Both the position numbers and the translations under genes were made by a program. From an uncultured Clostridia bacterium (GTDB lineage Bacteria > Bacillota > Clostridia > Christensenellales > UBA3700), in the NCBI GenBank assembly GCA_947038565.1, contig CAMQWP010000001.1:276002-340001 (forward strand): 64,000 nucleotides of DNA. Reading direction: 5' to 3'. Within the stretch, counting starts at the first letter, position 1; every line of letters begins with the position of its first letter. The notes below the pieces were generated by a model. The model searched no databases. It was given only the letters and a program-made list of their open reading frames with translations, and had not been told where the DNA came from. Below are positions 56,687 to 64,000 of this stretch, in pieces.

Positions 56687-59002
56687 CTACTCTTTGATGT
56701 TGTGTTTAACTCTGTCTGCTACTTCAGAACGTTTAGCGTTATTAAAACGATCAACAGTTCCTACTAAGTATCCAGTTATTCTACGAATACGCTCGAAGTT
56801 TACATTGCCGTCGCCTTCTTGTCTACCACACTTAGGGCAACAATTGTCGATGATACCGTTATATCCACAGCAAGGATCGCGATCGATTGGGTGGTTTATT
56901 GAGCCGTAGCCGATTCCACACTTGCCCATGTACCTAACACATGCCTCAAAAGCATCTAAATTCTTTAGAGGGTCACCATCTAGCTCGATGTAACTGATGT
57001 GTCCACCGTTAGTTAGGTTGTGATATGGAGCTTCGATCTTGATTTTGTCAAGAGCAGCTATGTTGTAATGTACTGGCACATGGAAAGAGTTTGTGTAATA
57101 ATTACGATCAGTAACTCCTTTTATAATGCCGAATTCTTTCTTGTCCATGTTTACAAATCTTCCAGATAATCCTTCTGCAGGAGTAGCTATTAAAGAGTAG
57201 TTGAAGTGAGTCTCTTCGCAAAGCCTATCAGTAAAATCACGCATGTGTCCGATTATCTCTTGTCCAAGTTTTTGTCTGTCGGCACCTTCGCCGTGGTGTT
57301 TGCCAGTAAGTGCAACTAGACACTCAGCAAGACCGATAAATCCGACTGATAAAGTTCCGTGCTTTAAGATCTCTCCGATCTCGTCTTCAGGACCTAGCTT
57401 GTCACTGCCTAACCATATTCCTTGACCCATTAAGAAAGGATAATTCTTAACGCGTTTTTTAGCTTGTATTTTGTATCTATCCATTAATTGCTCAGCGACA
57501 AGATTTAGTCTTTCGTCAAGCATTGTATAGAATTTGTCGATATCACCCTTTGCAAGGATTCCAAGACGTGGAAGATTAACTGATGTAAAAGAAAGATTAC
57601 CTCTTTGAGTAACGACTTCGTTTGATTTATCATAAGAGTTCGCTGCAACACGAGTTCGACAACCCATGTATGCGATCTCAGTTTTGTAGTCGCCTTCTTT
57701 GTAATACTGTAAGTTAAATGGAGCGTCAAGGAAAGAGAAGTTAGGAAAAAGACGTTTTGCTGAAACCTTTATTGCAAGTTTAAATAAATCGTAATTGACA
57801 TCTTTCTTATTGAAGTTGACGCCTGATTTTACTTTAAATATGTTGATAGGGAAGATTGCAGTCTCGCCATTTCCTAGACCTGCGTCAGTAGCAAGAAGAA
57901 TATTCTTGATAACAAGTCTGCCTTCAGGAGAAGAATCAGTACCGTAATTTATACTACTGAATGGTATTTGTGCACCAGCTCTAGAATGCATTGTGTTCAG
58001 ATTGTGTACGAATGCTTCCATTGCTTGGAATGTAGCTCTATCTATCTCTATAGCACTGTATTTGTTGCAGAATGCTTGAGCTTTCTTGATGATTGCTTCA
58101 GAAACGCCAGCCGATACTAGGGCTTTAGCTTCACATGCTATATACTCAGGGCCTTCTACTTTTGGTACTACATTTACGTCAGCTAATTCTTTAGTGATCC
58201 TTTCGATGATCGCTTCGCCATCGGCTACATCGAACATGTCAAGGGCTTTTATCATGTTTTTCTTATATATTTTCTTGTAAGATTTAGCAACTCCTAGTGC
58301 CATAGCATAGTCGAAGTTAGGTATTGACTGTCCGCCGTGTTGGTCATTTTGATTAGACTGAACAGCAATAGCTCCTAGTGCAGAGTATGATGCGATATCA
58401 TTCGGCTCACGCAAAAATCCGTGTCCTGTGCAAAATCCATTTTTGAACAACTCAATAAGGTCGATTTGGCAACATGTCTCAGTAAGAGTAAGGAAGTCAA
58501 GATCATGGATATGTATATCACCATTGTCATGCGCTTTAGCGTGATCAGGACGTAATACAAATAGTTTATTAAACTGTTTTGCACCCTCAGAACCATATTT
58601 AAGCATTGTTCCCATTGCAGTGTCGCCATCGATATTAGCATTTTCACGCTTGATATCATTGTCCTTTGCGTCTTTGAAAGTAAGATCCTTATATATTTCC
58701 ATAAGAGAAGTATTCATCTCTCTAGTGCTAGTCCTATTAGCTCTATACAGAATATATTGTTTAGCAGTGGCAGCATGTCCTTCCTCGATCAAAGTTTTTT
58801 CGACAGCATTTTGGATATCCTCAACTGTTGGTGCAGCTTGACCTTGAGACTCTAGAAGATTACAAGCCTTTGCAGCTATGTCTAATGCCATTGAATGGTC
58901 GTGTCCGCCAGCAGATACTGCAGCTTTAAAAATTGCATCAGCGATTTTTTGTACATTAAATGGCACTTGTCTGCCATCTCTCTTTGTTATAGTTGTTATC
59001 AT
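56687..59002 (-). CDS. nrdD: Anaerobic ribonucleoside-triphosphate reductase
   Basis: Class III ribonucleotide reductase, oxygen-sensitive, making dNTPs from NTPs. The 771-residue protein starts with an ATP-cone allosteric domain (ITKRDGRQVPFNVQKIADAI, residues 4-23 onward to ~95). The barrel contains the NDQHGGQSIPNFD block and YMGCRTRV. The C-terminus carries the four-Cys zinc site (CCPKCG region) and the glycyl radical motif RITGYLVGT, then RFNNAK. AGGAGG precedes the ATG. It is the first gene of nrdD-nrdG, and its promoter is overlapped by NrdR-like boxes. The absence of class I/II enzymes in the window says nothing about the rest of the genome. Confidence 0.97.
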   Translation of the reverse strand: MITTITKRDGRQVPFNVQKIADAIFKAAVSAGGHDHSMALDIAAKACNLLESQGQAAPTVEDIQNAVEKTLIEEGHAATAKQYILYRANRTSTREMNTSLMEIYKDLTFKDAKDNDIKRENANIDGDTAMGTMLKYGSEGAKQFNKLFVLRPDHAKAHDNGDIHIHDLDFLTLTETCCQIDLIELFKNGFCTGHGFLREPNDIASYSALGAIAVQSNQNDQHGGQSIPNFDYAMALGVAKSYKKIYKKNMIKALDMFDVADGEAIIERITKELADVNVVPKVEGPEYIACEAKALVSAGVSEAIIKKAQAFCNKYSAIEIDRATFQAMEAFVHNLNTMHSRAGAQIPFSSINYGTDSSPEGRLVIKNILLATDAGLGNGETAIFPINIFKVKSGVNFNKKDVNYDLFKLAIKVSAKRLFPNFSFLDAPFNLQYYKEGDYKTEIAYMGCRTRVAANSYDKSNEVVTQRGNLSFTSVNLPRLGILAKGDIDKFYTMLDERLNLVAEQLMDRYKIQAKKRVKNYPFLMGQGIWLGSDKLGPEDEIGEILKHGTLSVGFIGLAECLVALTGKHHGEGADRQKLGQEIIGHMRDFTDRLCEETHFNYSLIATPAEGLSGRFVNMDKKEFGIIKGVTDRNYYTNSFHVPVHYNIAALDKIKIEAPYHNLTNGGHISYIELDGDPLKNLDAFEACVRYMGKCGIGYGSINHPIDRDPCCGYNGIIDNCCPKCGRQEGDGNVNFERIRRITGYLVGTVDRFNNAKRSEVADRVKHNIKE

Positions 59003-59037
59003 TATTTATCCTCCTATGGATGAAACGTTACCCTCTT

Positions 59038-59066
59038 AGCATACTACATTTTGATTGGCTTGTCAA
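59038..59066 (-). promoter_or_regulatory. Sigma-A promoter of nrdD
   Basis: On the minus strand, TTGACA (59061-59066), 17-bp spacer, TATGCT (59038-59043). Confidence 0.8.
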
Positions 59067-59131
59067 TACTAAACACAATATATTGTGGTCAGTTTCTGGC
59101 TATTCGCTGATTTTGCCACAACATGTAGTAT
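59041..59131 (-). promoter_or_regulatory. NrdR-like boxes upstream of nrdD; notes on gap 59003-59512
   Basis: A 16-bp site ACACAATATATTGTGG (59073-59088) matches the NrdR box consensus in 15 of 16 positions. A weaker box (12 of 16) lies exactly 32 bp away at 59041-59056, overlapping the -10 region; this three-turn spacing is standard for NrdR. A third weak box (12 of 16) is at 59116-59131. ATP-cone repressor NrdR should thus shut off nrdDG when dATP is high. The remaining gap holds only the GH13 promoter. Confidence 0.75.
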
Positions 59132-59447
59132 TTAGCGTAAATCCAGCATGTTGCTAAAGTATGCAATTATAGCCTCGATTTTATGCTTATTATAACCTTA
59201 TGTTTTATGTAAAACGATAATTATTTGTTGTTGCATGAGAGTATATTATCATTGGTTATATTTGAACACTAAATAAAGGATTTGATACGTATTGAAGACC
59301 ATGATTTTAGCATTTCTAATGTCGCATTATTATTCATTCGATAAAAATGCAGCAGTATGGCTAAGTGCTTTTAACCTTAAAAAAATATAAATTATTAGCT
59401 TTTTTTCTGATTTATATAATGCATAATCTTATCGTTTACAATAGCTA

Positions 59448-59476
59448 TTGACTAATTTGATAGTATATGATATTAT
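59448..59476 (+). promoter_or_regulatory. Sigma-A promoter of the GH13 gene
   Basis: TTGACT (59448-59453), 17-bp spacer, TATTAT (59471-59476); a ribosome site GGGAGAAA follows before the ATG at 59513. No CcpA (cre) site was recognised. Confidence 0.7.
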
Positions 59477-59512
59477 ATTATTGTAAGTATTTCAAGTGTA
59501 CAGGGAGAAATA

Positions 59513-61225
59513 ATGGAAAAAACAAAATGGTATAAAGATGCTGTAGTATATCAAATCTATCCACGCAGTTTCTGTGATAGTAATGGTGATGGAATTGGTG
59601 ATATACAGGGTGTCATATCAAAACTGGATTATATTAAATCGATTGGCGTTACTGCAATATGGATGTCTCCGTACTTTCAGTCGCCCAACGATGATAATGG
59701 CTACGATATTTCTGACTATAGGCAAATTATGCCCGAGTTCGGCACACTAGAAGACTGGCAAGAGATGATCGACAAGATCCATAAGCTAGGCATGAAACTG
59801 ATCATGGATCTAGTAGTAAATCATTCGTCGGATGAGCATGAGTGGTTTATGCAAAGTAAGCAAAGTAAAGAGAATGCATATCGTGATTATTATATCTGGA
59901 GACGCGGTCGGGGTAAGAACGGTTTGAAAACGCCAAATAATTGGACTTCTAGATTTGGTGGAAGTGCATGGTCTTATGATAAGTCGACTGAAGAATGGTA
60001 TCTGCATTTATTCACTAAAAAGCAGCCTGATCTGAACTGGGAGAATCCCAAGGTAAGACAAGAAGTCGCTGATATTTGTAATTACTGGTGTGATAAAGGA
60101 GTAGATGGTTTTAGATGCGATGTTATTACTTATATTTCTAAGGCGGAAGGATTGCCTGATGGTAAGTGGAATCCTATCATAAGAGGCGATGAGCATTTCA
60201 GCAGTGCAAATAAGTATCACGAATATATTCATGAGTTATATCAAAAATCTTGGGCTAAATATGATATCATGACCGTAGGCGAGGGTGCTGGTGTAGATGT
60301 TAAAAGTGCGGAGAAAATGGTGGGAGAAGATAGGCAGGAACTGGACACTATTTTTACTTTCGAGCATCAAAAAGCAGACGCTATTTTCAGCGAACTTCCG
60401 TGCAAGTTCAAACTTAAAAAATTCAAGAAAGTAATGAGTAGCTGGCAGGGCTTGCCAAAAAATTGTCAAAGCTCAATTTATATCGAAAATCACGACTATC
60501 CACGAGTTATTCCTAGATATGTGAAACGCTCTCATAGAGAAATCGGTGCGAAAATGCTAGCAGTAAGCATGTATTTTTTAAGAGGGACACCTTATATTTA
60601 TCAGGGGCAAGAAATCGGCATGACAAATCTTGAGAAATATCAGCCAGAAGATTATTATGATACAGCCAGTATTAATATGTATAACATTGCAAAAGATAAA
60701 GGTAAGAATATTGCGAGAGTAGTTTCGTGGGCACTTAGTATACGCGGTCGCGATCATGCTAGGACGCCTATGCAGTGGGATAATAGCAAGCACGCAGGAT
60801 TTACAAAAGGCGAGGCATGGATACCTGTTAATCCTAATTACACTACTATCAATGTAGCTGATAATGAAAAAAAGATCGATAGCGTATTGGGTTTTTATCG
60901 TAAAGTTATTACATTCGTCAGAAGTAATGAGATCATAAGAGACGGTAGTTATACCGAGTATAATGCAAAATCTAATAGTATATTTGCGTACGAAAGGGCA
61001 CTAGGTGATAGAGTGTATTTTGTCGCGTGTAACTGGACTGATAAAATTAAGAAACACAAAGTGCCAAATAAATATGTGGGAAGAAAGGTGCAACAAGTCA
61101 TTAATAACTACACAGAGGACATCATCACGAAGACATTGAGGAAGAAAATAAAATTAAAACCTTATGAGGCTGTCGTTTTTGAAGTCGATGTAGCCGATAA
61201 AGCAGAAAGTAAGATAAGTGTTTAA
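59513..61225 (+). CDS. GH13 alpha-glucosidase / oligo-1,6-glucosidase
   Basis: A 570-residue cytoplasmic GH13 (subfamily 31-like) enzyme that cleaves terminal alpha-glucosyl units of short oligosaccharides. Catalytic residues are D203 (in DGFRCDV, nucleophile), E258 (in MTVGEGAGV, acid/base) and D328 (in IENHDYPRV, stabiliser). The N-terminal DSNGDGIGD loop binds calcium or another cation. The usual NHDQPR is NHDYPR here, and GFRMDV is GFRCDV, two changes near the active site that could shift specificity. It is monocistronic, upstream of a tRNA. Confidence 0.92.
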   Translation: MEKTKWYKDAVVYQIYPRSFCDSNGDGIGDIQGVISKLDYIKSIGVTAIWMSPYFQSPNDDNGYDISDYRQIMPEFGTLEDWQEMIDKIHKLGMKLIMDLVVNHSSDEHEWFMQSKQSKENAYRDYYIWRRGRGKNGLKTPNNWTSRFGGSAWSYDKSTEEWYLHLFTKKQPDLNWENPKVRQEVADICNYWCDKGVDGFRCDVITYISKAEGLPDGKWNPIIRGDEHFSSANKYHEYIHELYQKSWAKYDIMTVGEGAGVDVKSAEKMVGEDRQELDTIFTFEHQKADAIFSELPCKFKLKKFKKVMSSWQGLPKNCQSSIYIENHDYPRVIPRYVKRSHREIGAKMLAVSMYFLRGTPYIYQGQEIGMTNLEKYQPEDYYDTASINMYNIAKDKGKNIARVVSWALSIRGRDHARTPMQWDNSKHAGFTKGEAWIPVNPNYTTINVADNEKKIDSVLGFYRKVITFVRSNEIIRDGSYTEYNAKSNSIFAYERALGDRVYFVACNWTDKIKKHKVPNKYVGRKVQQVINNYTEDIITKTLRKKIKLKPYEAVVFEVDVADKAESKISV

Positions 61226-61325
61226 TAAAGTCGGAAGGAAAATACGATTATTACATCAAGATAATGTATTAAATATTTTATTTATATATAATAAGACATA
61301 AGATAAAATTTATGTGTTAAAATAG

Positions 61326-61354
61326 TTGACAAAAGGAATAGATTTATATATAAT
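61326..61354 (+). promoter_or_regulatory. Sigma-A promoter of tRNA-Arg
   Basis: Perfect TTGACA (61326-61331), 17-bp spacer, perfect TATAAT (61349-61354). Confidence 0.85.
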
Positions 61355-61396
61355 AATAGAGTAGTAATTATTTGTAATGCTACTCTATATTTATAT

Positions 61397-61473
61397 GGAC
61401 GGTTAGCTCAGCTGGATAGAGCGTTGCGCTACGGACGCAAAGGTCGGGAGTTCGAATCTCTTATCGTTCACCA
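61397..61473 (+). tRNA. tRNA-Arg (anticodon ACG)
   Basis: A 77-nt cloverleaf with encoded CCA: acceptor GGACGGT/ATCGTTC (two G-U pairs), D-stem GCTC/GAGC, anticodon stem TTGCG/CGCAA with loop CTACGGA (anticodon at 61431-61433), T-arm with TTCGAAT. The ACG anticodon is expected to be edited to ICG. The 3' half is the likely attachment site of the integrated element that begins right after it. Confidence 0.97.
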
Positions 61474-61498
61474 AAGCACCCAAATGGGTGCTTTTTTC
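61474..61498 (+). terminator. Terminator after tRNA-Arg
   Basis: AAGCACCC pairs with GGGTGCTT around a 4-nt loop, then T6. Confidence 0.9.
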
Positions 61499-61590
61499 AT
61501 GCCAATTTTGGTATTTTTGGCGGTTTTGGTACGATATTAGAGCCGAATCCCCGACCAATTATAGTCGATTATTATTTATTTATGATTTTT

Positions 61591-61638
61591 GAGTGTCAGA
61601 ATGAGTGTCAAAACAAGTGTCAAAATGAGTGTCAAACT
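61591..61638. repeat. Four tandem 12-bp repeats at the element end (candidate integrase arm sites)
   Basis: GAGTGTCAGAAT, GAGTGTCAAAAC, AAGTGTCAAAAT and GAGTGTCAAACT lie head to tail, the last overlapping the integrase stop codon. Their place between the tRNA attachment site and the integrase gene is that of arm-type binding sites in tyrosine-integrase systems. Confidence 0.7.
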
Positions 61639-62747
61639 CCCTTGTTTTTTATGTCAATATTTTTCTGTTCAAACTCTTTATTAATATGTATATAATAAGA
61701 CTGAGTAATTTTTATATCACTATGACCAGCCCATTGGCTAGTTTGTTCGACTGGAACGCCCAGTTCCATACATCTAGTGCAAAATGTATGACGTAGGTCA
61801 TGTATGGTAATATGGTTTAATTTGATACTGTCGCATATATCTCTAAAATGTTTCTGTACCTTTGTAGCACCAAAAGTGAATAACCTTCCTTCCTTGCCGA
61901 TGTATTTAAGAGCTATATCTTTAGCTTCGGCAAATAGTGGAATTGTACGTTCTCCAGCCTTTGGCAAATCAATATCATTTGCTTTAGATAGTGACTTAGT
62001 AATATGAATAAGGTTATTATCAAAATCTATATCGCTCATTGTTATTGCTCGGGTCTCACCTTTTCTCATGCCAGTAGCTAAAGCAAATAGATAATAGTCG
62101 CCTGCGTCACTATTTTTGCAAGCAACTCGAAAAGCCCGTTCTTGCTCAATAGTGAGACAACTTCCATGCTTTTTAACTCTCCTAGGTAATGTGATAACCA
62201 TAAATAAGTCATCTTTGATAAGTTTTAGCTTTAAAGCCTTTGTTAAACAGTCTTTAAGCATGCCGTGAATGTGTTCTCGTTGCCTAAGAGCTTTTATACC
62301 GTTTAACAACTCTTGTATTTCAAGAGGAGTAATAGCACGGATATTCTGATGTGCTATAGGATTACTCAATACGTAAAGTTTTAATCTTGCTTGCATTCCT
62401 GCAAGTGTTGATTGGCGAACTTTATCCACCTTAAACATTTTAAACCATTCTTCAATCCATTTAGCCAGTGTAAACTGGTTATTTTTTTTCGTCGATTTGG
62501 CACTAGGGCTAGCTAAAGCGACTTTTAGTTTTTTCATACATTCTTGCTGAGTAGATCCATATACAGACTTTTGTATTCCATCTACATAGTATCTACTGAA
62601 CCAACGGTTGTCGCTGCGCTTAATAACGCTTTTGTTTTTGTATTTCATGTTTTCGTCAGCTCCTTGTTGTTGAGATGCCGACACTTGCTTAATTAATATG
62701 TTCATTTGTTTTCTGATTTCTACTATTTCAGTCTCTAAATTAGTCAT
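61632..62747 (-). CDS. int: Tyrosine-type site-specific integrase
   Basis: A 371-residue phage/ICE integrase. The ATG at 62747 is chosen since GAGGAGG precedes it; the frame continues 36 codons upstream without a ribosome site. An N-terminal arm-binding region (KRSDNRWFSRYYVDG, about 43-57), a SAM-like core-binding domain (about 93-190) and the catalytic domain follow. Catalytic residues are R228 (ATGMRKGE), K251, H316 and R319 (HDLRH), H342 (GHSD) and Tyr351 or Tyr352. The gene points toward tRNA-Arg, the usual geometry for integration at a tRNA 3' end. The small frameshifted gene upstream overlaps its start. Confidence 0.95.
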   Translation of the reverse strand: MTNLETEIVEIRKQMNILIKQVSASQQQGADENMKYKNKSVIKRSDNRWFSRYYVDGIQKSVYGSTQQECMKKLKVALASPSAKSTKKNNQFTLAKWIEEWFKMFKVDKVRQSTLAGMQARLKLYVLSNPIAHQNIRAITPLEIQELLNGIKALRQREHIHGMLKDCLTKALKLKLIKDDLFMVITLPRRVKKHGSCLTIEQERAFRVACKNSDAGDYYLFALATGMRKGETRAITMSDIDFDNNLIHITKSLSKANDIDLPKAGERTIPLFAEAKDIALKYIGKEGRLFTFGATKVQKHFRDICDSIKLNHITIHDLRHTFCTRCMELGVPVEQTSQWAGHSDIKITQSYYIHINKEFEQKNIDIKNKGV

Positions 62748-62914
62748 TGTCGTCCTCCTCCACATTATCTGTTGAGAACGACTTGTCTTCACTAGCCAGT
62801 TTGAATTGTGACAATTTGAAATTGTGCAAGTCTTGCTGTGCGTCGATATAAGCAATTGCTTCGTTGGTAGTATCCTGAATCTGTTCTAAAAATTTTTATT
62901 TGCTGTATGTTCAT
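62740..62914 (-). pseudogene. Small gene upstream of int, broken by a one-base frameshift
   Basis: A strong ribosome site (AAAGGAGG) precedes ATG at 62914, which opens MNIQQIKI. After a run of five A and five T the frame fails, but the next frame continues as a normal acidic protein (EQIQDTTNEAIAYIDAQQ, ending VEEDDND) to a TAA that overlaps the int ATG. Removing one T would give a continuous 57-residue protein. It may be a decayed excisionase-like or accessory gene, a homopolymer sequencing error, or a programmed shift. Function unknown. Confidence 0.7.
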
Positions 62915-62999
62915 AAAAATATCCTCCTTTGTTAAGATGAGGACATTATTGCATTAATGTTACTTTTTGTCAATAGCAAATTATTGTTAAGAAATAGGT

Positions 63000-63030
63000 A
63001 AAATAAAAGAGAGCAGAACACTCTCTTAAA
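63000..63030 (-). terminator. Terminator after the repressor operon
   Basis: AAGAGAG (63007-63013) pairs with CTCTCTT (63021-63027). On the minus strand it is followed by a T-rich tract, ending the repressor/coiled-coil transcript before int. Confidence 0.7.
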
Positions 63031-63105
63031 GATTTATATAAATGATAATATAACTTAGCAATTACTTAACTATATTAGATAAATAATTTCAAATTACTTT
63101 TGTAT

Positions 63106-63291
63106 TTAATTGGTTATTGTGTTCAGGATAATGGTGTTTTTGTTTTCTAAATCGTTAATATTTACTTCTATACTAGATATAGTAGATTCAATATTGGCTT
63201 GGTCTTCTTCTAGTGTGCTTACTTTTTCTGTAAGACTGGCTATTTTGTCTTCAAGGTTTTCTATTTTCTCTAAAAGCTCATTGTTATCCAT
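63106..63291 (-). CDS. Small coiled-coil protein
   Basis: A 61-residue protein that is almost entirely a heptad-repeat coiled coil (LLEKIENLEDKIASLTEKV and on). AAGGAGG precedes the ATG. Its start overlaps the end of the repressor gene by 8 bp, so it is translationally coupled to it. Such short coiled coils in lysogeny regions may multimerise with the repressor or a phage protein, but no specific function is recognised. Confidence 0.75.
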   Translation of the reverse strand: MDNNELLEKIENLEDKIASLTEKVSTLEEDQANIESTISSIEVNINDLENKNTIILNTITN

Positions 63292-63652
63292 TGTTTTTTA
63301 CCTCCTTATTTTCTTTGGTTGCCGTTACCATGTGTTCAACATAGTAATAGCACATTTTTTTTATAGGTTTATCTAGTTTTCTGTATTCTTGCAATAATCT
63401 TTCTTCATCTGCAGGTAAGGTATTTAATACATAGACAGGATTCTGATTTTCATCTGTTAATCCTAGCAGATAATCTGATGAAATATTTAATTGTAAGCAA
63501 ATTTGGTGCATTATATCATAGCTTGGCTTGCATTTTCCTCTTATCCATTCGGAAACTTGACTTGGTTTAACTCCAATTCTATTGGCAAATGTTGTTTGAT
63601 TGATATCTTGGTCAATCATTATGTTTTTTAAAATATCTTCTATCGTATTCAT
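63284..63652 (-). CDS. XRE-family repressor of the integrated element
   Basis: A 122-residue CI/Cro-type regulator. The helix-turn-helix is at about residues 9-65 (QTTFANRIGVKPSQVSEWIR recognition region, then LNISSDYLLGLTD). The C-terminal ~50 residues carry no peptidase, so this is not a LexA-type self-cleaving repressor. It is transcribed away from a divergent control region with three matching palindromes and likely represses both its own promoter and the rightward early promoter. Confidence 0.9.
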   Translation of the reverse strand: MNTIEDILKNIMIDQDINQTTFANRIGVKPSQVSEWIRGKCKPSYDIMHQICLQLNISSDYLLGLTDENQNPVYVLNTLPADEERLLQEYRKLDKPIKKMCYYYVEHMVTATKENKEVKNNG

Positions 63653-63680
63653 ATAATCACCTACTTTTATAATTATTTTA

Positions 63681-63751
63681 TAGAATTTTCTACAAAAAGT
63701 CTTGACAGTTAGAATATTCTATGATATCATGTGCATATGTAGAATATTCTA
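63681..63751. promoter_or_regulatory. Three repressor operators and rightward promoter
   Basis: Palindromes TAGAATTTTCTA (63681-63692, one mismatch), TAGAATATTCTA (63710-63721, perfect) and TAGAATATTCTA (63740-63751, extended to 16 bp, TGTAGAATATTCTACA). Spacing is 29 and 30 bp, about three helical turns. The rightward promoter TTGACA (63702-63707), 17-bp spacer, TATCAT (63725-63730) contains the middle operator in its spacer. The first operator sits over the probable leftward -10 (TATAAA). Confidence 0.85.
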
Positions 63752-63786
63752 CATTACATTATATCATGCTTAGTGCAGAAAAGAAA

Positions 63787-63915
63787 CTCAAGTGCGACCC
63801 TTGAGCTAGGCAAAAGACGACTTGTCGAAGAAGTAGTATCCTGAGAAAAGTCTGCGGGGGATAATAACCCCGCAATATGCCTAGAGTAGTATATCACGTG
63901 CAACTCGTGACTAGG
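63787..63915 (+). ncRNA. Structured leader with twin hairpins in the rightward early transcript
   Basis: Two hairpins carry the same loop type, TGCRACY, on different stems: CTCAAG/CTTGAG (63787-63805) and TCACG/CGTGA (63894-63910). Both stems are directly followed by CTAGG. Between them, CTAGGC (63806-63811) can pair with GCCTAG (63879-63884), enclosing CGAC/GTCG and TGCGGGG/CCCCGCA hairpins. CCTAG at 63880-63884 could pair with either CTAGG, which would allow two alternative folds. No known riboswitch class was recognised. It lies just before the first gene of the element. Confidence 0.6.
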
Positions 63916-63948
63916 TGAAAATAAACAAAAAAGGAAGGGGTAACAAAA

Positions 63949-64000
63949 ATGAATAATGAAATGATGGAATTTTTAGGGTTTTCTTTGGTAGAGTGTAATT
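63949..64000 (+). CDS. First rightward gene of the element, partial
   Basis: ATG at 63949 after AAGGAAGGGG. Only 17 codons (MNNEMMEFLGFSLVECN) are inside the window, too few to identify. By position it is the first gene controlled by the rightward promoter and the leader. Confidence 0.65.
   Translation, partial: MNNEMMEFLGFSLVECN

Noticed and set aside
62748..62855. N-terminal extension of the integrase
   Set aside because: No ribosome site, and it overlaps the small frameshifted gene in another frame; the ATG at 62747 has a strong site.
63791..63900. Group II intron 5' end
   Set aside because: GTGCGAC resembles the 5' end of group II introns, but a complete gene start follows within 160 bases and no intron domain V or reverse transcriptase is seen. 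The second hairpin with the same loop is better explained as a repeated leader motif.

Overview
The window is a 64-kb stretch of an AT-rich, low-GC Gram-positive chromosome. Strong AGGAGG-type ribosome sites, sigma-A promoters, short intrinsic terminators and many lipobox signal peptides point to Bacillota. The sporulation-lineage block spoVT-yabM-yabN, the anaerobic ribonucleotide reductase NrdD/NrdG and a PflX-type radical SAM protein suggest an anaerobic, probably gut-dwelling, member of Clostridia with sporulation ancestry. No rRNA, CRISPR array or insertion sequence is visible, so the lineage cannot be named more precisely.

Layout. 1-0.9 kb: 3' end of gyrA. 1-3 kb (minus): an acyltransferase of the condensation/alcohol-acetyltransferase type overlapping a zinc-ribbon membrane protein. 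3.2-5.8 kb: a GH2 glycosidase. 6-13.4 kb (minus): a giant membrane-anchored protein, plsY, a type I signal peptidase, and an alpha/beta hydrolase that has lost its nucleophile serine and appears to be read from a leaderless mRNA. 13.7-19.1 kb: a small membrane protein, a pflX-like radical SAM protein, a DUF3006-like small protein, ftsH and purC. 19.3-36.3 kb: five paralogous lipoproteins of about 900-1250 residues, most with their own promoter and terminator. 36.5-43.8 kb: yugP-like metalloprotease, an unknown minus-strand gene, spoVT, yabM/spoVB-like flippase, yabN/mazG, dusB, trmL. 44-48 kb: glycolytic genes pgk, tpiA, gpmI, with a duplicated, hairpin-rich 127-bp-period repeat between pgk and tpiA. 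48-52.6 kb: a membrane protein, an XRE-cupin regulator, a GPH sugar symporter and a DUF6273 lipoprotein. 53-56 kb: an ECF-like sigma factor, an RsgI-type transmembrane anti-sigma factor and a lipoprotein. A shared promoter-like motif lies upstream of both the sigma gene and the lipoprotein gene. 56-59 kb (minus): nrdD-nrdG with NrdR-like boxes over the promoter. 59.5-61.2 kb: GH13 alpha-glucosidase. 61.4 kb: tRNA-Arg(ACG). 61.5-64 kb: left end of an integrated element (prophage or ICE): four 12-bp repeats, tyrosine integrase, a frameshifted small gene, a coiled-coil protein, an XRE repressor, a three-operator divergent control region, and a structured leader ahead of a gene cut by the window end.

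How the parts fit. The metabolic genes (GH2, GH13, GPH symporter, pgk-tpiA-gpmI, NrdDG) describe an anaerobic sugar fermenter. The cell-surface genes are the most unusual part: the five-member lipoprotein family, the 1283-residue anchored protein, and the sigma/RsgI/lipoprotein group, which looks like an envelope-sensing circuit. The strongest leads for something undescribed are (i) the lipoprotein family with its invariant H-x-C-x(3,4)-C-x(2,3)-H motif, (ii) the structured leader in the mobile element, with two hairpins that share a loop but not stem sequences, (iii) the duplicated RNA-like repeat in the glycolytic operon, and (iv) the ECF/RsgI pair with its candidate cognate promoter.
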